DNA from: Pithys albifrons albifrons
Taxonomy: Eukaryota > Chordata > Aves > Passeriformes > Thamnophilidae
Assembly: GCF_047495875.1 (NCBI RefSeq)
Contig: NC_092471.1
Location: 16,637,001-16,701,000, forward strand
Length of the DNA: 64,000 nt
Reading direction: 5' to 3'
Positions 1 to 13,700 of this stretch are shown one piece after another. Positions within the stretch are counted from its first letter, which is position 1; each line of letters opens with the position of its first letter. Under the pieces are notes generated by a model. That model did not search any database. It was not told the origin of the DNA and worked only from the letters and a program-made list of their open reading frames with translations. The translations under genes were made by a program, and so were the position numbers.

Positions 1-999
1 CTGCAAATATTTACTCCCAGAGCTCTTGTTTTCCAAAAGTGAGGGTCCCTGGAACCCCCTGTAAAATGCACCTACCCAAGCAAGTGCATGCCCATACTGT
101 CAGTAAGGCACAGTGCCCAGCTGCCTAACCACATGTCAGGAGGTAAACTGAGGCACACAGTGATAACAGGAGGCAGTGAGCAATGTTGCCTGACTGCAGG
201 CTGGTCTGATACAAACAGCCCCAAGAGCAACTGCAGAATCCACTGGAAAACTCGTTTTCTACCCCAGAACAACCCATTTCTAACTCACCATAAGTAAGCA
301 CTGGGGGAAGTGGTGTGTGAGAGCAGTATTTTATCACACAGTGACAGTTTCTCTCCTGTTTCTAAAAGAGTATTTAATGTCAGTCAGAAAATGTTACCAT
401 AAGTTAAAAATATGCTTAAGATTTCAAATTCACATTTTCCCCAAGAGCATTTGACATGCAGTGGAGATGCCAGGATGTGATAAGTCACTAATAATAATGG
501 TTATTATAAGAGACAAACATCCCTGTGCTCAGCAGACCAGAAGAGAGATATAGAAAGACAGCAGTGTCAGGTAGACTTTCCTTCAGCAATGTGATATTTG
601 TTTTTAAAAGATGCTGCCTAGCAACAAAAAGGCTCAGGAGCAGGACTTGGGTATAAGGAAGAGACACTTTTCAGTGCTGTTGGGACATTAGGACAAGACA
701 ATTTGATGTCATGGACTCAGGGGCAGGAGTTTGGCTAGAGGTTGCTGTAGCCAATTCTGGGAACTCTCTGCTGCTGACGTAGGGGTCAGGAGCAGCAACT
801 TTCAGCACCCCTAAAATTCAGGGATGGGTGTGGAGGCATCTGAAATCTATCCCTTAATGTGAGACAAACAAGCCTGTGGGCTCCTGAAGGCTTGAAAACC
901 TCCCTGAGCCTAGAGGTTGCTATCCAGCCTAGGCTTTTCCTTCAAAAGCCTTGTCATCTAATCAACTCTCTGTTTTTCACCCCTCCCTGTTCACTGCAG

Positions 1000-3900
1000 A
1001 CTGTCTGGATGCCCTTGGTCTGGCTTCAGGCCGCATTGCAGACTCTCAGATCACAGCGTCAGGGCAGTACGGTGAGTATCTGCAGGGAAGGCAGGTGAGG
1101 TCACGGCAGCTTCAGCCAACACAGCTCATGTGCTTGCCTGCCCAAAGTTCTGCTGCGCTGTATCTCTGGTAGAGTCCTTCCTCCATCCATGCCCAAGTCA
1201 ACATCCCACTTGGGACATGGAGGTGCCTTCCCACATGTCTGGTCCATCACATCAGTGCCCTGCCACCCTGTATGTGGCCTCTAAACATTAAGGTGATGCT
1301 CCGGCCCAATTCTGTGGATGGACTTGGCAGCACCAAGGGCCAGCAGCAACCTCTCACCTGTGTTGTCTCCTTGCAGGGCAGTGGGCTCCATACCTGGCCA
1401 GGCTGGGTAACACTGGCTCCATCAATGCCTGGAGCACTGACCGCATCAATGCCTCAATCCAGGTAAGAGGGACCCTGTGTCTGGAGGCACCACTGGGGGT
1501 GTTGCAAGGCATGCTTTTGGCTGATGCACTGTGCAGGACTCATATGGATAGCCAGTGTCTCCCCAGCTCCATCCTACTGTGTCCCCTTCCCTCTGGGAGG
1601 GGGAGCACTGAGACCCTAATGGCAGGTAGTCTGGTCATGGCTGCTGCTGGCCTGGCCCCATATCCATCCTCAGTGCAACAAAAGTATCACATGATGGTCC
1701 AGCTACAGCACTGGATTGTGCAAAAATCTCCCAAAGACCAACTGAGAACAACTCACCTGTCCTAACAGCTCCCCCCTGCCCTCTCCCAGATGTTGTCTGA
1801 CTTGTGCTCTAACAAATGACTGTTTTAATTAGTTTCATAACCAATGCTCAGTTATGTCACAAGGAAATGAGTTTATGGGTCTACAGCTTATTACCTGAAC
1901 ATGGCTTGGGTTTGCCATCAGAAGTGAATCCCTGACTTTCATTCACAGGTAGACCTTCTGCGTCCCATGATTATTCACGGCATTAAAACTCAAGGGGCCC
2001 GACAAAAGTTCTCCAGCTTCTACATCTCCCAGTTTGGCATCTACTACAGCCTTGATGGGCAAAGGTGGAAGCCATACAAAGGTGGAAATACCACCAGCAC
2101 TCGAATGGTAAGGTGAACAGGTCTTCAGGAGAGTGTCCACTCAGAATGGTGTCGCAGGGAGATGAGGATGAGCTCTGTACACAAGGCAGAGATCTCCTGA
2201 GCCCCTGAGGTTAGGGCAGGGACAAAGGACATTCAGTGCTTGGTAACTGAATTGCAAATCACAGCTCTGCAAGGGACTTGCTGTCTGTGTTCATCTGTCT
2301 CATTTTAAATTGTCTGAGCTACCTCCATCATCCCAGGTGTAACTGTGAGATCCACTGTTTAATGTTATGCTGCATGTTAGTTAAAGCTAGGCATAAGATT
2401 CTGCCTGAGTATCTCTTTTGACCCTAAAATTGCCAAATTTGCTTTCTAAAAACATTGTGTAGATGCAGATGATTTGGACAATCTGTAGTTATTAGAAAAA
2501 ACCACAACCTAAATTTGCATAAGCTGATCATTCCATTGGGAGAAAAAGAGTATCCAGAAAAGCCTCCATTGTGTACATCAGCTATGGCTAAAACTTTACC
2601 CAGGTTCAAATGTTCCAGGACTGGCTTTTTTTCCTTCTTTTTCTCCCCTTGATTTGGTGAAAATACAAAACTAAGTTCCTTTGTACAGACCATAAATTTA
2701 TCCTCTTCCTCTTTCTCAGCGGCTCACCCTGATTTAGCCCAGTCACACTTCTTTGGCCTGAATCACAACTCTGATCATTTTCCTAAGCTGCTCTTGCTTT
2801 TAAGGATGGTGATAAGATACAGAAGTGCCAGACAGGATTGTTCTTCTCCCCAGAAATTCCTATCCTGTCTAGCTCTCTTTCCACTGATACAACACGACTT
2901 CTCTTCCCTTTCTCTACAGATGTTCCTTGCAAATGTGGATGCAACTGGAGTGAAGGAAAATCGCTTCAACCCTCCGATCGTGGCCCGGTACATCCGCGTT
3001 AACCCCACTCACTACACCATCCGCGCCACGCTGCGCATGGAGCTCATCGGCTGCGACCTCAACAGTGCGTCCCACCTCCAGGCACCGGCCCCAAAGCTGG
3101 GGGCTGATCCAGTGGGGTGCTGAGCACCAGCTCCATGTGTTTCAGGATTTCCAGGCAGTTAGGGAGAGGAGAGGAGGAGATTGGAGATGTTGTTGAGACA
3201 TTGAGGGAACAAAGCTGGAAAATTTCATTAAGGTTTTACGGATAGCAATATCAGAGGGAGAGTCTGGGGCCAGCTCTCACCATGACTGTTTCATGAAGTA
3301 CCAGAAACTTCCATCACAGATAAGCTGATAGCTGAGGAGCTCCTGCCTCAGTCTGGGAGAGCAGGGAACAAGCAGAGACACATGGTACTCACTTTTCCTC
3401 TGGTTTTGCCACTTCAAGCTGAGAGTGCTCTGGTCAACAGTGTGGAAATGGTGCTCTGGAACCCTTTCTTTGGCCTTGCACACAGGAGGACTCTGTAACA
3501 GCTAAAAGCAGCAGTGGCTGTGCTATCATCCCATGCCCCAAACCTGCCAACCTGCTCTGAAGCAGCTGTGCACAGGCAAACCTGATCACACCTGTGGCAG
3601 GGTGTCCCCCTGCCAGGTATTCTTGTTCTTTGCCTGGAAACAGGTTCTCCTCATGTCTCCTTACACAACAAATTCTTCACATTCCTCCTAGATAAAATCT
3701 CCAAGGACAAAAGGTGGGACTAGTTGCAGGGGTAGTTTGGCCAGAGACCTGCAGCACACAGGGGCCCCAAGCAGTGCAGGGAAAGTGCATGGAGAGTGTC
3801 TGAAGCAGCGAGCAGGCAGGAGGCATCTCCATGATGGCTCTGCTACGCCCCCGACCAGCATTGCTACTCTCTTCCAGGCTGCTCCATGCCCCTAGGAATG

Positions 3901-4848
3901 CAGAGCAGAAGGATCCCTGACCAGCACATCTCTGCATCCTCCTACAGCTCCAATGCCTTCTCCAGCTGGACACCCTCCTTGGCCCGCCTGAACCTTCAGG
4001 GGAGGATCAACGCATGGAGGCCAAAGGTAGCCATGCAAGGAGATACCGAGACAGGCAGCTGGGACCCAGCAGGCAGGTTGGGTGCTTGCAACCTTTCCTA
4101 GTCAGGGCTGTGTGGGAAGTGTGGAGAGCCATGTGCACCATGCAAGCTGCCCACTCACAAGCAGCAGAGTTGCCACACTGATTTGGCACCCAGCAGCTCC
4201 AGCCAGATATCTGGTAGGGCAGGGGAAGCACAGGGAGGACCAGCTTGGCTTCAGCTGCAATGAGAGTGTCTTTCTCATTGCTGCTGAAAGGTTGAAGCCA
4301 TTCTGTCCTTCCCCAGAGCAACAGCCCCCAAGAGTGGCTGCAGGTGGACTTCCAAGTAACCAAGAAGGTGACTGCAATCATAACCCAAGGTGCCAAAGCT
4401 GTGTTCACCCACATGTTTGTGAAGGAGTTTGCTGTCTCCATCAGTCAGAATGGCGTGCACTGGAGCCCAGTCCTGCAAGATGGCACAGAAAAGGTAGGCG
4501 GACCTGCTCCATCACCATCTCTGGGGCAGAAGCACAGCCCTTGGCATCAAACATGACTTTTTTTTCAAGAGCAGTGAGCCAGGCTGTGCTTTTTTCTCCC
4601 TTAAAGCATTCCAGGGGGTGTTTGTCTGGGTTGATCATACCCTCACTCTACCAGCAAAGGAAGCACATCCCTGGTTTCTCTGTCCTCTCCAGATTTTCAA
4701 GGCAAACCGAGACTATACAAGCACAGTGACGAACACCCTGGAGCCGCCCCTCTTTGCCCGCTATGTGAGGATACACCCGCGGCAGTGGCACAACCACATT
4801 GCCCTGCGAATAGAGTTCCTTGGCTGTGACACTCAGCAGGAATACTGA
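1000..4848 (+). CDS. F8: Coagulation factor VIII, 3' part (C1 and C2 domains), partial
   Basis: The last seven coding exons are 1000-1071, 1377-1462, 1949-2107, 2920-3064, 3878-4026, 4317-4493 and 4693-4848 (stop TGA). All are flanked by AG/GT sites and the phases join cleanly. Exon lengths 72, 86, 159, 145, 149, 177 match human F8 exons 20-25 except for one extra codon in exon 22. The translation (about 313 aa) contains two discoidin domains: C1 from [10 protein letters not shown] to ELIGCDLN and C2 from CSMPLGM to [10 protein letters not shown]. Each is bounded by the conserved disulfide cysteine pair. Wording such as [16 protein letters not shown] and the [13 protein letters not shown] stretch fits F8 rather than the paralogue F5. 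The protein is the secreted cofactor of factor IXa in intrinsic tenase; C1 and C2 bind phosphatidylserine membranes and von Willebrand factor. Upstream A and B domain exons lie outside the window. I saw no exon in 1-999. Confidence 0.96.
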
Positions 4849-5023
4849 TGGCTGTGGTGCTAGCTCAGGGATCCACATCCCACCAGACACTGAACTCCAC
4901 CAGGGCTGGAGACAGCCCTCCAGGGTCCTGCTGCTGGGGAAGAGAAGGGCTGCAGAGCTCGTTATCTGCCTTTTCCTGTCTCTCATCTGCTGGATGCCAT
5001 ATACTCAGGTATAATGCTAAAGA

Positions 5024-5029
5024 ATTAAA
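5024..5029 (+). terminator. F8: Poly(A) signal of F8 (ATTAAA)
   Basis: ATTAAA lies 176 bases after the F8 stop codon. It is the first good polyadenylation hexamer downstream and would give a short 3' UTR. Inferred from position only. Confidence 0.5.
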
Positions 5030-5049
5030 CAGTAATTTTCCAGTATCTC

Positions 5050-8000
5050 CCTTCACTTATTTCTGTCCTCCAGCCCTTGGAGTCCCCGGGGGCTCAGTCA
5101 GCACTAACAGCAGCGAGTAATTAATTAGTCCAAGCTTTGTTTTACACAAGTTCCTGCTGCCCCAGGCACAGTCCTGGAGGAGGAGGAAGCAGCAAAGATA
5201 AGGACTGGGGGAGGAGGCCCTCCTCCAGGCCCCAGCATCCATTTCACAATCGGTGGGGATCAGTGGCTTGAGAGAGGAAGAGCTTGTTCATCCAGACTCA
5301 GCACTGGGCTTTGGCCCTCCACTTCCCTTCATCTCCTTTCCATAATGCTCTTTGCTGCTGTGGCTGGGTGCCATCACCCTGCTTTCTGTTGCTGCCTTGC
5401 TCCTCCTTGCTCACCACAGGAGGAGTTCTGTGGGTGTCTGTAGCTCCCAGGGACTAGGGTGGGATGTTGACTGGTGGATGAACTGCCTCATTGACATAAT
5501 CCCCAGCAAGGTGTGCCATGGGCCAGAGCCATGTTCCTGCTGTTGGTGGCCTTCCCCATCCCTGGCACCTGCCCCACACAGTGGCAGATGTTTCCCCACT
5601 CCAAGAGTGACAAAAAGAAGGGTGACACTGCCTCCTGTCACACAGGCTGGGGACCTTCAACAAAAATGGCCACCTCACAAAGGCACAGAGCACCTGGTAA
5701 GGTCATGCCTGTGCGGCAACACACTTCTCCTCCAGGGCAGTGGCAGTGTTGTGATCACTGCTGGTTTGTCAGAACCTGTGCCAGCTGTGAGTCCTTCTGT
5801 GAGTGGAAGCTGGGTGGCACTGCAGGTGGTGTGGGCTGGGAAGCAGGGTTATAAGGGGGCTTTGGAGAATGGCAGGGGTCAACTGGGTGCTGGCTGCCAT
5901 CGTGGTGGGATGGGCAGGGTAGGTGCACCAGCCCAGCAGCAGCCACCACTGCCATGGGAATTTCCAGGGCACCCCAACAGAGTCAGGTAGTGTCTGCTCA
6001 CACCTGGATGAGATGTGGCCTGCAGCAGCTCCCAGAAGAGCTCCGCCAGCAGCAGAGGGGACAGTTGTGGTGGGGACACCAAGGATGTGCATGAGGCAGG
6101 GTGGTTGTGTGAGGAATGGCTGCCCTGAGCCGCCCAGCTCCTGCCTGACATCAGCTGCACCAGGCTGGCTGTGGGTCACACAGATGCTGCCTTCCACAGC
6201 CTCTGTATGGAAGAAGCAGGGACACACACACTGCAGATCATCCCAATGATGTGATCTGTCTGGGAACCCACACCCAGTGCAGATCAGAAGCTGATGTCTC
6301 AAACAAAGCAGCCTGAAAATGCCTCATGCATTTGCCAGATTCCACATTGCTCTACAGGGAGCCTTTGCTGCGGCCCCAGCAGTGATTACATTGTAACCCA
6401 AACAGGAGATGCAATCATGCTCTGGCTTAATTGCAATCTGACAATAACCAGACACAGAGGTGAGGAGAGGCTGTCTGGCAGACACTGGCCTGGACAGAGT
6501 GCTTGGAGCCATAAGCTTCCCAAAGGGGAACACTCCTGCCTGAGGCAGAGTAGCCTCCAGCCTGGGAGGACAAAACCTGCCACCTCAGGCCCTTCTCAAG
6601 GCAACCCTCCTCAGCTCCAAGGCAACTCGGTCTCTCCTGAGCGTTGTGGCCAATGCTGCAGAGGGACAGTAGGCTGCAGTCACTGGGCCACCGTCCCAGG
6701 TGCAGTGAAGACCGTGATGGCAGAGAGAATGGAGCAAAGACATCAGCTCAGACACAAACAGCAGCTGGCCTGTAGACAGAGACCCATACACACTTGCTGA
6801 GGGTCTGGTCCAGCCCCCATGTTGATACCCTTGGGTAAGGGCAGACATCTGCACCCTCTGCCCATGGCCAGGCTGGGCTTGATCAGATGAACCATAAATA
6901 GCCCTCAGGGTCTACACCAGTGGATGCTGAGGCTCATCCTGCCTCCAGAAACACGCTGCTGTGTTGTGGCACATTTTCCCAGTGACACAAAGTTAGATGA
7001 GCCCCTTCTGGATCATGTTCAAAGAGGAAGTACAGCTGAAATCTCTGCAGATGACAGAGCAGCCTTCACCAACCAGCCCTGAGCAGTTCCGGGATGTTCT
7101 GTAGCCAGCCCGAAAGCAGTGAAGGGGCTGTGCTGAGCAAGAGCCCTGGCAGGGGCCTGTGGGCAGGCAGGCAGATGTGTCAGAGCCTGCCAAGTCCTGG
7201 CATCTATTACTGTAAGGATGTCTTGACATTTATCTCGTGGGGAATGGAGACCAGACACTGTTTCCTCACAGCACGATGCAAATCTGAAATGCATCCTATC
7301 CACCCCCAGCCAAAGACATTTCTGTGCAGGGGAAGGGCTGGACCAGCACAAAGGCCTCTCCCTCGGGGCCAGGAGATACCTTGCTGAGTCACCACCCCAC
7401 AAAGAGCCCTGCTGCAGCAGGGGCTGCCTGGCCAAATCCTCGCAGACCCCAGGGATCTTACTGTCTTTGGTGGCTCAGCTGCTACAGTTGCCTGGGATGA
7501 GTGGTCTGGTGATCACACAGCTTTTTGGTGTCTCCTGGCCATCTCTTTCTATTACAGCCCAAGCAGAGATTATTTTGCAATCCAAAGTGTGTGAGGTGTT
7601 TCAATGTTGAGCCCCAACCTGACAAGGCATGGGCCAGGGAGATTTCTGCATCTGCCTCCTCTCATGCTGGATGGAGTGCTCATGGTTAAGCACCCCCCAC
7701 CTGAGCCAGATGTAGGGGATGTATGCAGGTATTGCAGCTGTACAGGTGGGCACTGTTCTAAGAACAAGCTGCCAGCACATAAGAAAAACAGGCAACAGCA
7801 TTTTGAAGATAGCAGGGACCATGGCTGATAGGGAGCAAAGCAAACTTGGGCAAGCACAATACGTTACATATGTGTATATGTATTCATATATATACATATG
7901 CATTCCCCATATGTAACCAAGAGAGAATGAAGACTCAGACTTCTTTTTCTGTCTGTCAGATGTCTCTTGTCATATTTCTCCCTCCTACTATATATTCCAT

Positions 8001-10370
8001 GATTAACTGCAAAGCTTCTTTCTGCTCTCTGTTGCCTCCTACTCCACGTTGCTTCCATCCTGTTTCTAGCCCATGAGTGCAAGAGAAGCCCAGGTGTCCT
8101 GCCCCAGGATGTGCTCAGGGCAGCATTTTTCAAAGCCATGCCCCACCAGTCCCAGTCTATGTCCATACTCCCTGATATCCTACCACCACTTCAAGCCTGT
8201 TGTGTGGTTTGGTACACTGCTGATACAAACCTGCCTGGCATCAGAAGCTAAATTCGATGAAGGCTTAGACCAACAAGCTGTGAATTTCCACTCAGATATG
8301 CTGAACTTTTACCCAGTTAAGTAAAAGGAGGCTGCAGAGCTGGTTTGAGCTTGAAGATAAGAAAGCAAGGAAGGCTGCTACCATCATCAGCTGCCACAAC
8401 AACCTCAGAGATGAGAATAAACAGCCCAGCTAGAGAAAATGAGGAGATCCAATAAAGAACCTGAATACCCCAGACCCTAATACTACAACTGATCAGAACT
8501 GTCATGTGAGGGAGGGAAATTTGGATTGTAAGGGTATCATTGCCTAAGGACTTCTTTGATTGGGGTTCTTCTTTGGAGGCACCCAGCTCAAGCTGCTCTT
8601 CATGCCAGATAAATAAACCACCTATTTACTCAGCTGATTGGTGACTTTTCTTCTTCAAGCAGGAACCTAGGCCCAAGCCCTTTTGATGGTGGCATAAATC
8701 CTGGCAGGTGCTGTAATTCCTTCAACAAAGCCCAAGGTGACCTCCCAGATGAAAAGTGTGAGGCTGAGGATAGGGCAAGAGGCATATCTGGAGCTACATG
8801 TGGATGATGCAGAAGATTCCGGCCAGGTGATCCCACATAAGTGTGCAACAGCTGCCACAGGAGAGGGACTGATGGGAAGAGCTTGCCCTGAGCAGCACTA
8901 ACTGCCTGCTCCAGCTACCTCTGAGTGGCAGATCCATGGGGCTCTGCCTCTTGATCCCCATCTACTTGATGTATCTTCTGTGGAGGAGAAAAGGGGTGGG
9001 CAACTAGGAAAGGGCAGAATGAAAAAGGACAGTACTCAGGGGGAGACCACTACAGGAACTTCAGCCAGATGAGGCAGCAAGGAGGTACACCTCTGTCCAC
9101 CTATTAGATGCAGCAGGAGAAGAATTACCAGGGAGAATGCTGATACAAAGCTAGTTCCCAGTACATGAGACCAGAGTTAAAAGCAAGTTAAGAAAAAGCA
9201 GACAGGGCCCCAGAGCACAAAGCTTATATCAGAACTTTCCCCAGGTTTCCAGAACAGAGTGTCTGCTCAAGAAGTAAGCTTTCTGGCTCTGTTTGCTTTA
9301 CAAAGATAGTGCATTCCTGGTGACACAATCTGAATTCCTCTGCCTTGGAGGCAGACCCCAGGCACCTTTCCCACTTCCCAGCACCCACCTTGTGAGGGGC
9401 AGTGCTGGTCTGCTTCCCTGCAGCTGAGCTCTGTCCTCACTCCCTGCCCAGGCTGTGCTTCTAAGGCTCTTTGCCCGTGGCAGTGCTAGAGCAGCTTCCT
9501 GGAGCTGGTCACATCAGTGTCTGCAGCTCCCACACCGCCTCTTCTCTGCATCTCACAGCACTCTGGGCTTTCTGATAGCCCAGTTAGGAGCAGTATTATT
9601 CCCATGAGACAGGAGAAATTTGCTGTCAGAACAAGATGGATTTGCTTCCTTTCTTTTTTCCCCCTCCTTCTCTCATTCCCCAATTTTCCCGTTTCCTTTC
9701 TTTAGGAGTTTACATCCTTCCTTTCCTTGTATTTCTTAGGATAACTTAAGGCTTGAGACAACCTGGGGAACTCATCTAGCAGCAGTGGGAGTCATACAAG
9801 GAAACCTCTACATTTCTAGGATCCCAGGGGTGGTGTGAATAATCCCGCCACTGATTATTTTAAAGAATACTCCAGCAGAATTAACTTCCCAGCCCCAAAC
9901 AAATCTCTGACTTCATCTGGACTCTAATCAGTAAGGCTTATTAGTGAGAGGGCAAAAAAGTTTGACAGCAGCCCTCCCCAGGCGGGATTTGCCATCCACC
10001 CCACACAAGCTGCAGGTGCACAAGGAAGACCCAGAACAGCACAAGGAGAATAGGGCAGAGAAATCCCTGGGTCTCCAGGATGTACCCTGGAGCTCTGCAC
10101 ACCGGCGGAGCCCAGGCATGACCGTAGATTTGTGAGAGCCGGGTATGCACCAGCGCTCCTTTGGAGAGGTGCTGCCCACGTCCTTCCTGCGCGAAGAACA
10201 AAGCCTGCCCCTGCCCCAGTCTCCTGCCCCGGTTTTGGGGTGAGAGGTGCTGCCATCCCCTCCCCAGCAGGATGTCAGCAGCGCCCAAACTTAGCAGCAT
10301 CCCCGGGGCAAGCTGAGAGCGTTGCCAGGGTTCGACACCACCCAGTGCTGGCGCGATGGGGGCACTTCCA
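5050..10370. other. F8-MPP1 intergenic region, no supported gene
   Basis: In human, SMIM9 lies between MPP1 and F8. I found short hydrophobic reading frames here (for example near 5350 and 8940) but none with a convincing start, splice context or recognisable SMIM9 sequence, so no gene is called. The stretch holds an LTR-like fragment near 8.45-8.65 kb and a short TA-rich tract near 7.86-7.91 kb. Confidence 0.5.
8450..8650 (+). mobile_element. LTR-like fragment related to the 32.1 kb and 52.8 kb elements
   Basis: The order of short motifs matches the R-region part of the two better LTR copies: CCCCAGACCCTAAT, GATCAGAACTGTCATGTG, a GGGTTCTTCTTTGGAGGCACC-like stretch and then an A/T-rich part with AATAAA. 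The TGTT and AACA ends seen in the other copies are not recognisable, so this is an old fragment. Boundaries are approximate. Confidence 0.45.
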
Positions 10371-10379
10371 CGGGGGGGG

Positions 10380-10740
10380 GAAACGCGCAGGGCGGGCTGG
10401 CCGGCAGCTGGGGGTACGGAGACACGGCCCAGGGCGCGGGGACACCGGCGGGGCTCGGCAGCGCAGCCCCCGCGCCCGGCCCGCCCCCGGCCCCGCCCGC
10501 CCCCGGCCCCGGCCCCGGCCCCGCCGCACACGGGCGGAGCTGCGGGCGGCGCTGCCGCTGCTGCTGCAGCTGCAGCCGCGCCGGGCCGGGCCGCGCCGCC
10601 GGAGCCCGCGGGACCCGCCGCGATGACACTCAAGTCGGGGCGCAGCGCCGGCGGCGGCAGCAGCAGCATGAGGACAGCGCTCTCCGACCTCTACCTGGAG
10701 CACCTCCTGCAGAACCGGCCCAAGCCCGAGGTGAGCGGAC
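10380..10740 (+). promoter_or_regulatory. MPP1: CpG-island promoter of MPP1
   Basis: A strongly GC- and CpG-rich block surrounds the first coding exon. It includes CCCGGCCC/CCCCGGCC runs (about 10470-10530) and CGCC/CCGCC Sp1-like boxes, with no TATA box. The start codon at 10623 has a purine-poor but GC-rich context (CCGCGATGA). The transcription start is not determined. Confidence 0.65.
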
Positions 10741-13700
10741 CGATGCGCCCCCGGCACCCCGCGCCTCTGCCTCCCGCTGTCCCCATCCCGCCGCCCGCAT
10801 CCCGGCGCCATCCCCGCACGGAGAGCCCCGGCGCGCCCCGCTTCCCTGCGGACCCTCATCCCGGCACCCCGCGCCCGGCTCAGGCCCGGCAGGGATCCCC
10901 CGGGGGTCCCGCACCTTCCCGTCCCTCTCGCACGTGCAGGGGGAGGCAGGGCCCCAAAGGCAGGGACCTCGCGGTGGGTACCCAGGTGCGTGCCCGGTGT
11001 GTGGCACTGCTGGTCCCCAGCGCTCCCGGAGCAGGGATGCTCCCTGCGGGACGCGGCTGCCACGGTGGAATGGTCAGCCAGCGGGGCCGCCACAACATAT
11101 CCGGGCAGGGAAGAAGGAGCGGGGTACAGAGGAGGAAGGCTCCGGCATCCTGGCGCCGAAGAGATTGTGCTTGTTTTGCTGCAAAGTTGTAGCTGGTCTG
11201 AACTGGAACTGCCTGTCACATGAGCTGATTCAGCTGCTGAGCAACCTCCAGGAACCACAGCATGGACGAGAGGAGGGTGGTGAGTCTTTGCCCCAGAGCA
11301 GGAGAATGCAACCAGCCTTTCGCCGGGCAGCGAGTGAGCCGGTGGTCACATGCACCCCACCACCAGCAGGCTGCTGGTTCTGCTGGAGGGGCTCCTTCCT
11401 CAGCTGGTGTCATCTGGGGTTGCTTGGGTGCAACCAGGAGAAGGTCAACATTTCCCAGTGCTAAAACAGCTGGTTCTTTCTCTCAGCCTTGAACAGTCAT
11501 CCCTGTTGAAGCCAAGGCATAATGTGCCTGGACTGAGGTTTCCTTGCAACTATGGGGAGACCCTGAGAGCAGGGAGGCAATTTCCCCACAGTGTTGTCCT
11601 TGGCCCTTCCTGTTGGACACTAAAGCATGCAAAAGAGGCTTGTCAGATCTGTCTCACACCAGTGGCTTGTCTGCTTTTTATGTTACAACCTTGGCAGGGT
11701 GCTTTGGGAAAAAAAAATAAAGCAAGGTCTCTGGACTAGGCAGCTGCTGAGAGGAGCTGTCCTGTCCCTCTGCCTGCAAGATCCAGGCAAAGGGCCTCCC
11801 TGGCTGCAGGCAAAGCAAGGATAAATTGCCAGTGGCAGCCAGGCATGGAAAATGTAGGAGCTGCTGTACAGCTCACTGGTATTACAGTTATTTCAAAAGG
11901 GATAAAGAGTGAGATGGTGAACTGAGATCTGCCTGAGGCCTTTTAAAAGGAGCTCCATAGGGCTCCCAACAGGAGTACCGTGTCCTGAGCTTGCCAGTCA
12001 CTCATGTGCTCCTCTCTGTGTTCTGTGCGTGCACAGACTGTGCTGGCCCACTGTGGCTGTGGGACACCAGGACATTGGCCAACAGCAGCCCTTGGGAAGG
12101 GTGCTGGATCTGTCTGACTGCTCCTTGTTTGGAGTTCAAACAGGATGACCAGGAGGTTTCTCTTCTCCATTTTCTCTGATAGAGCCACGTGCTGGGAAGT
12201 GCTGCCCTGTGTTCTCACATGGTGGCAGGGCATGCAAACCATGGCAAGTAGAAGCCATGTTATTGCTAGGAAACAAGCCAAAGCCTCATCTCTTGAGCCT
12301 TACCTGCTTGCATATCTTTTCCTTATCTCCTGATTGGCAAATACAGATTTACCAAAAAGGTGTGGGCCTTACTCCCAGCTGTGCACCTGGTTGTCGGGGT
12401 GACCTTGGGCTTTTCCCTTTATCATCCATGACTCAGATCCCCAGCTGTAAAATGGGCAGCAAATGTGACCTTTGGGAACCTGGTGGAGAAAAGGAGGGTA
12501 CTTCTAGAGAGGGACCTGAGCCTCAGGGTGCAGAGGGAACACTGCACTTCCCTCTGGGCAGCAGTTCCCAGCAGCCAACCAGCACCAGCTCCGAAGTAGA
12601 CTGAGGCCACTATCCCCAGAGACCAAATCCTGAATCAACCACAGGTAAAACTTGCTTGGAAGCAGAGCTAAACTTCTGGCTTTGAGCACTGAAGTGGGGA
12701 GGGCTGGTTTCAACTTCTTTATCTCATATGTATTTTGCCAGGTTGCTGTCTGTAACAGCTGTGGGGGAAAAGCTATTTTGCAGGGCATGTTCAGGGAGGT
12801 GTGGATGGAGTGGCTGGGCAGCTCCTCCTTCTGTCAGTGTTGTGGTTTCGTTGACTGTCTCTTGGAGGTGACCGGTTTCACAAACACATCTGGGAGGCTG
12901 TATCAGCCTTTTCTGGTGGGAAGATGGTGCCTCAGCAAAAGTGACTGTGCTCCCTTGAAAATCTGACCAAACTCCATTGCAGCATTCTGTGGTTTGGAGT
13001 CAGTGTCAGGGCACATGAAGCTGGCTACCTGATACTGGCTGCCATGACCATTTTGTACCCCTCCTATTTCTCTATTCCCCTTCCTACAGAGACCTGTTGG
13101 TGTTGCTGGGCCTTTTCCCAGTGTCAGCAACTGAATCCTGTTGGGTTTAAATGTTTGTTGGTTTGATTTTTTTTTTTTTTTTTGAAACCTCAATCATACT
13201 GCTAGAGGGGATTTCGATGAAGTTGTTCCTGTGGTTGTGCTGGCAGACCTGAGAATTCAGTAGCCCCTGGTAGAATGAATTTTGCTACTTTGCTTTCTTT
13301 TACACATTGCTGTGCTTTTTTAAACTGTACTGAGACTGAGATGACACATCTGCTGAGTGGTGGGGAGGCAAGGCTGGAGCATAGGAGCTCACAAGGACAG
13401 ATTGCTTAGTCTTTGCACCAAGCAGTGCCCCAACCTTCCTGCACGCGCTCGTGGTGTTTATAATGTGAGGAGTGCTTATGGATGAAGGGAGCTGGGGTTT
13501 TGTTGCTCACTGTGGGCAGTAAAGTGAGTCTTTCTGCCAGCCAGGAGGCCAGTCCTGGAGAAGCTTGGCTTCAGGGTTCCTTCTTGCACCCCAACTGCTG
13601 TACTGTGGGGGCCTGCTTGGCAAAACTGGCAGTGCTTTTCTCCATATACGTGCCAGACAGCCCTGTTATTCCAAGACTACCTGATACTGAAGTCTTTTGG

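Noticed and set aside
1..999. F8 exon 19 in the first kilobase
   Set aside because: No frame resembles the end of the A3 domain, so the exon must lie outside the window.
5345..5530. Hydrophobic reading frame (LLWLGAITLLSVAALLLLA...) as a candidate SMIM9 exon
   Set aside because: It has no in-frame ATG, a stop lies just upstream, and no stretch matches SMIM9 convincingly. Synteny alone is not enough.
8938..9010. Short ATG frame MGLCLLIPIYLMYLLWRRKG
   Set aside because: Only about 23 codons, with no splice sites, family match or promoter. Hydrophobic microframes of this size arise by chance.
9486..9683. Minus-strand frame with a transmembrane-like run
   Set aside because: Vague resemblance to a small membrane protein, but the flanks are low-complexity and no gene structure supports it.
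10132..11464. Long Arg/Pro/Ala-rich frames on both strands around MPP1 exon 1
   Set aside because: They are by-products of CpG-island composition. Only the frame with MTLKSG...KPE joins the MPP1 exons.
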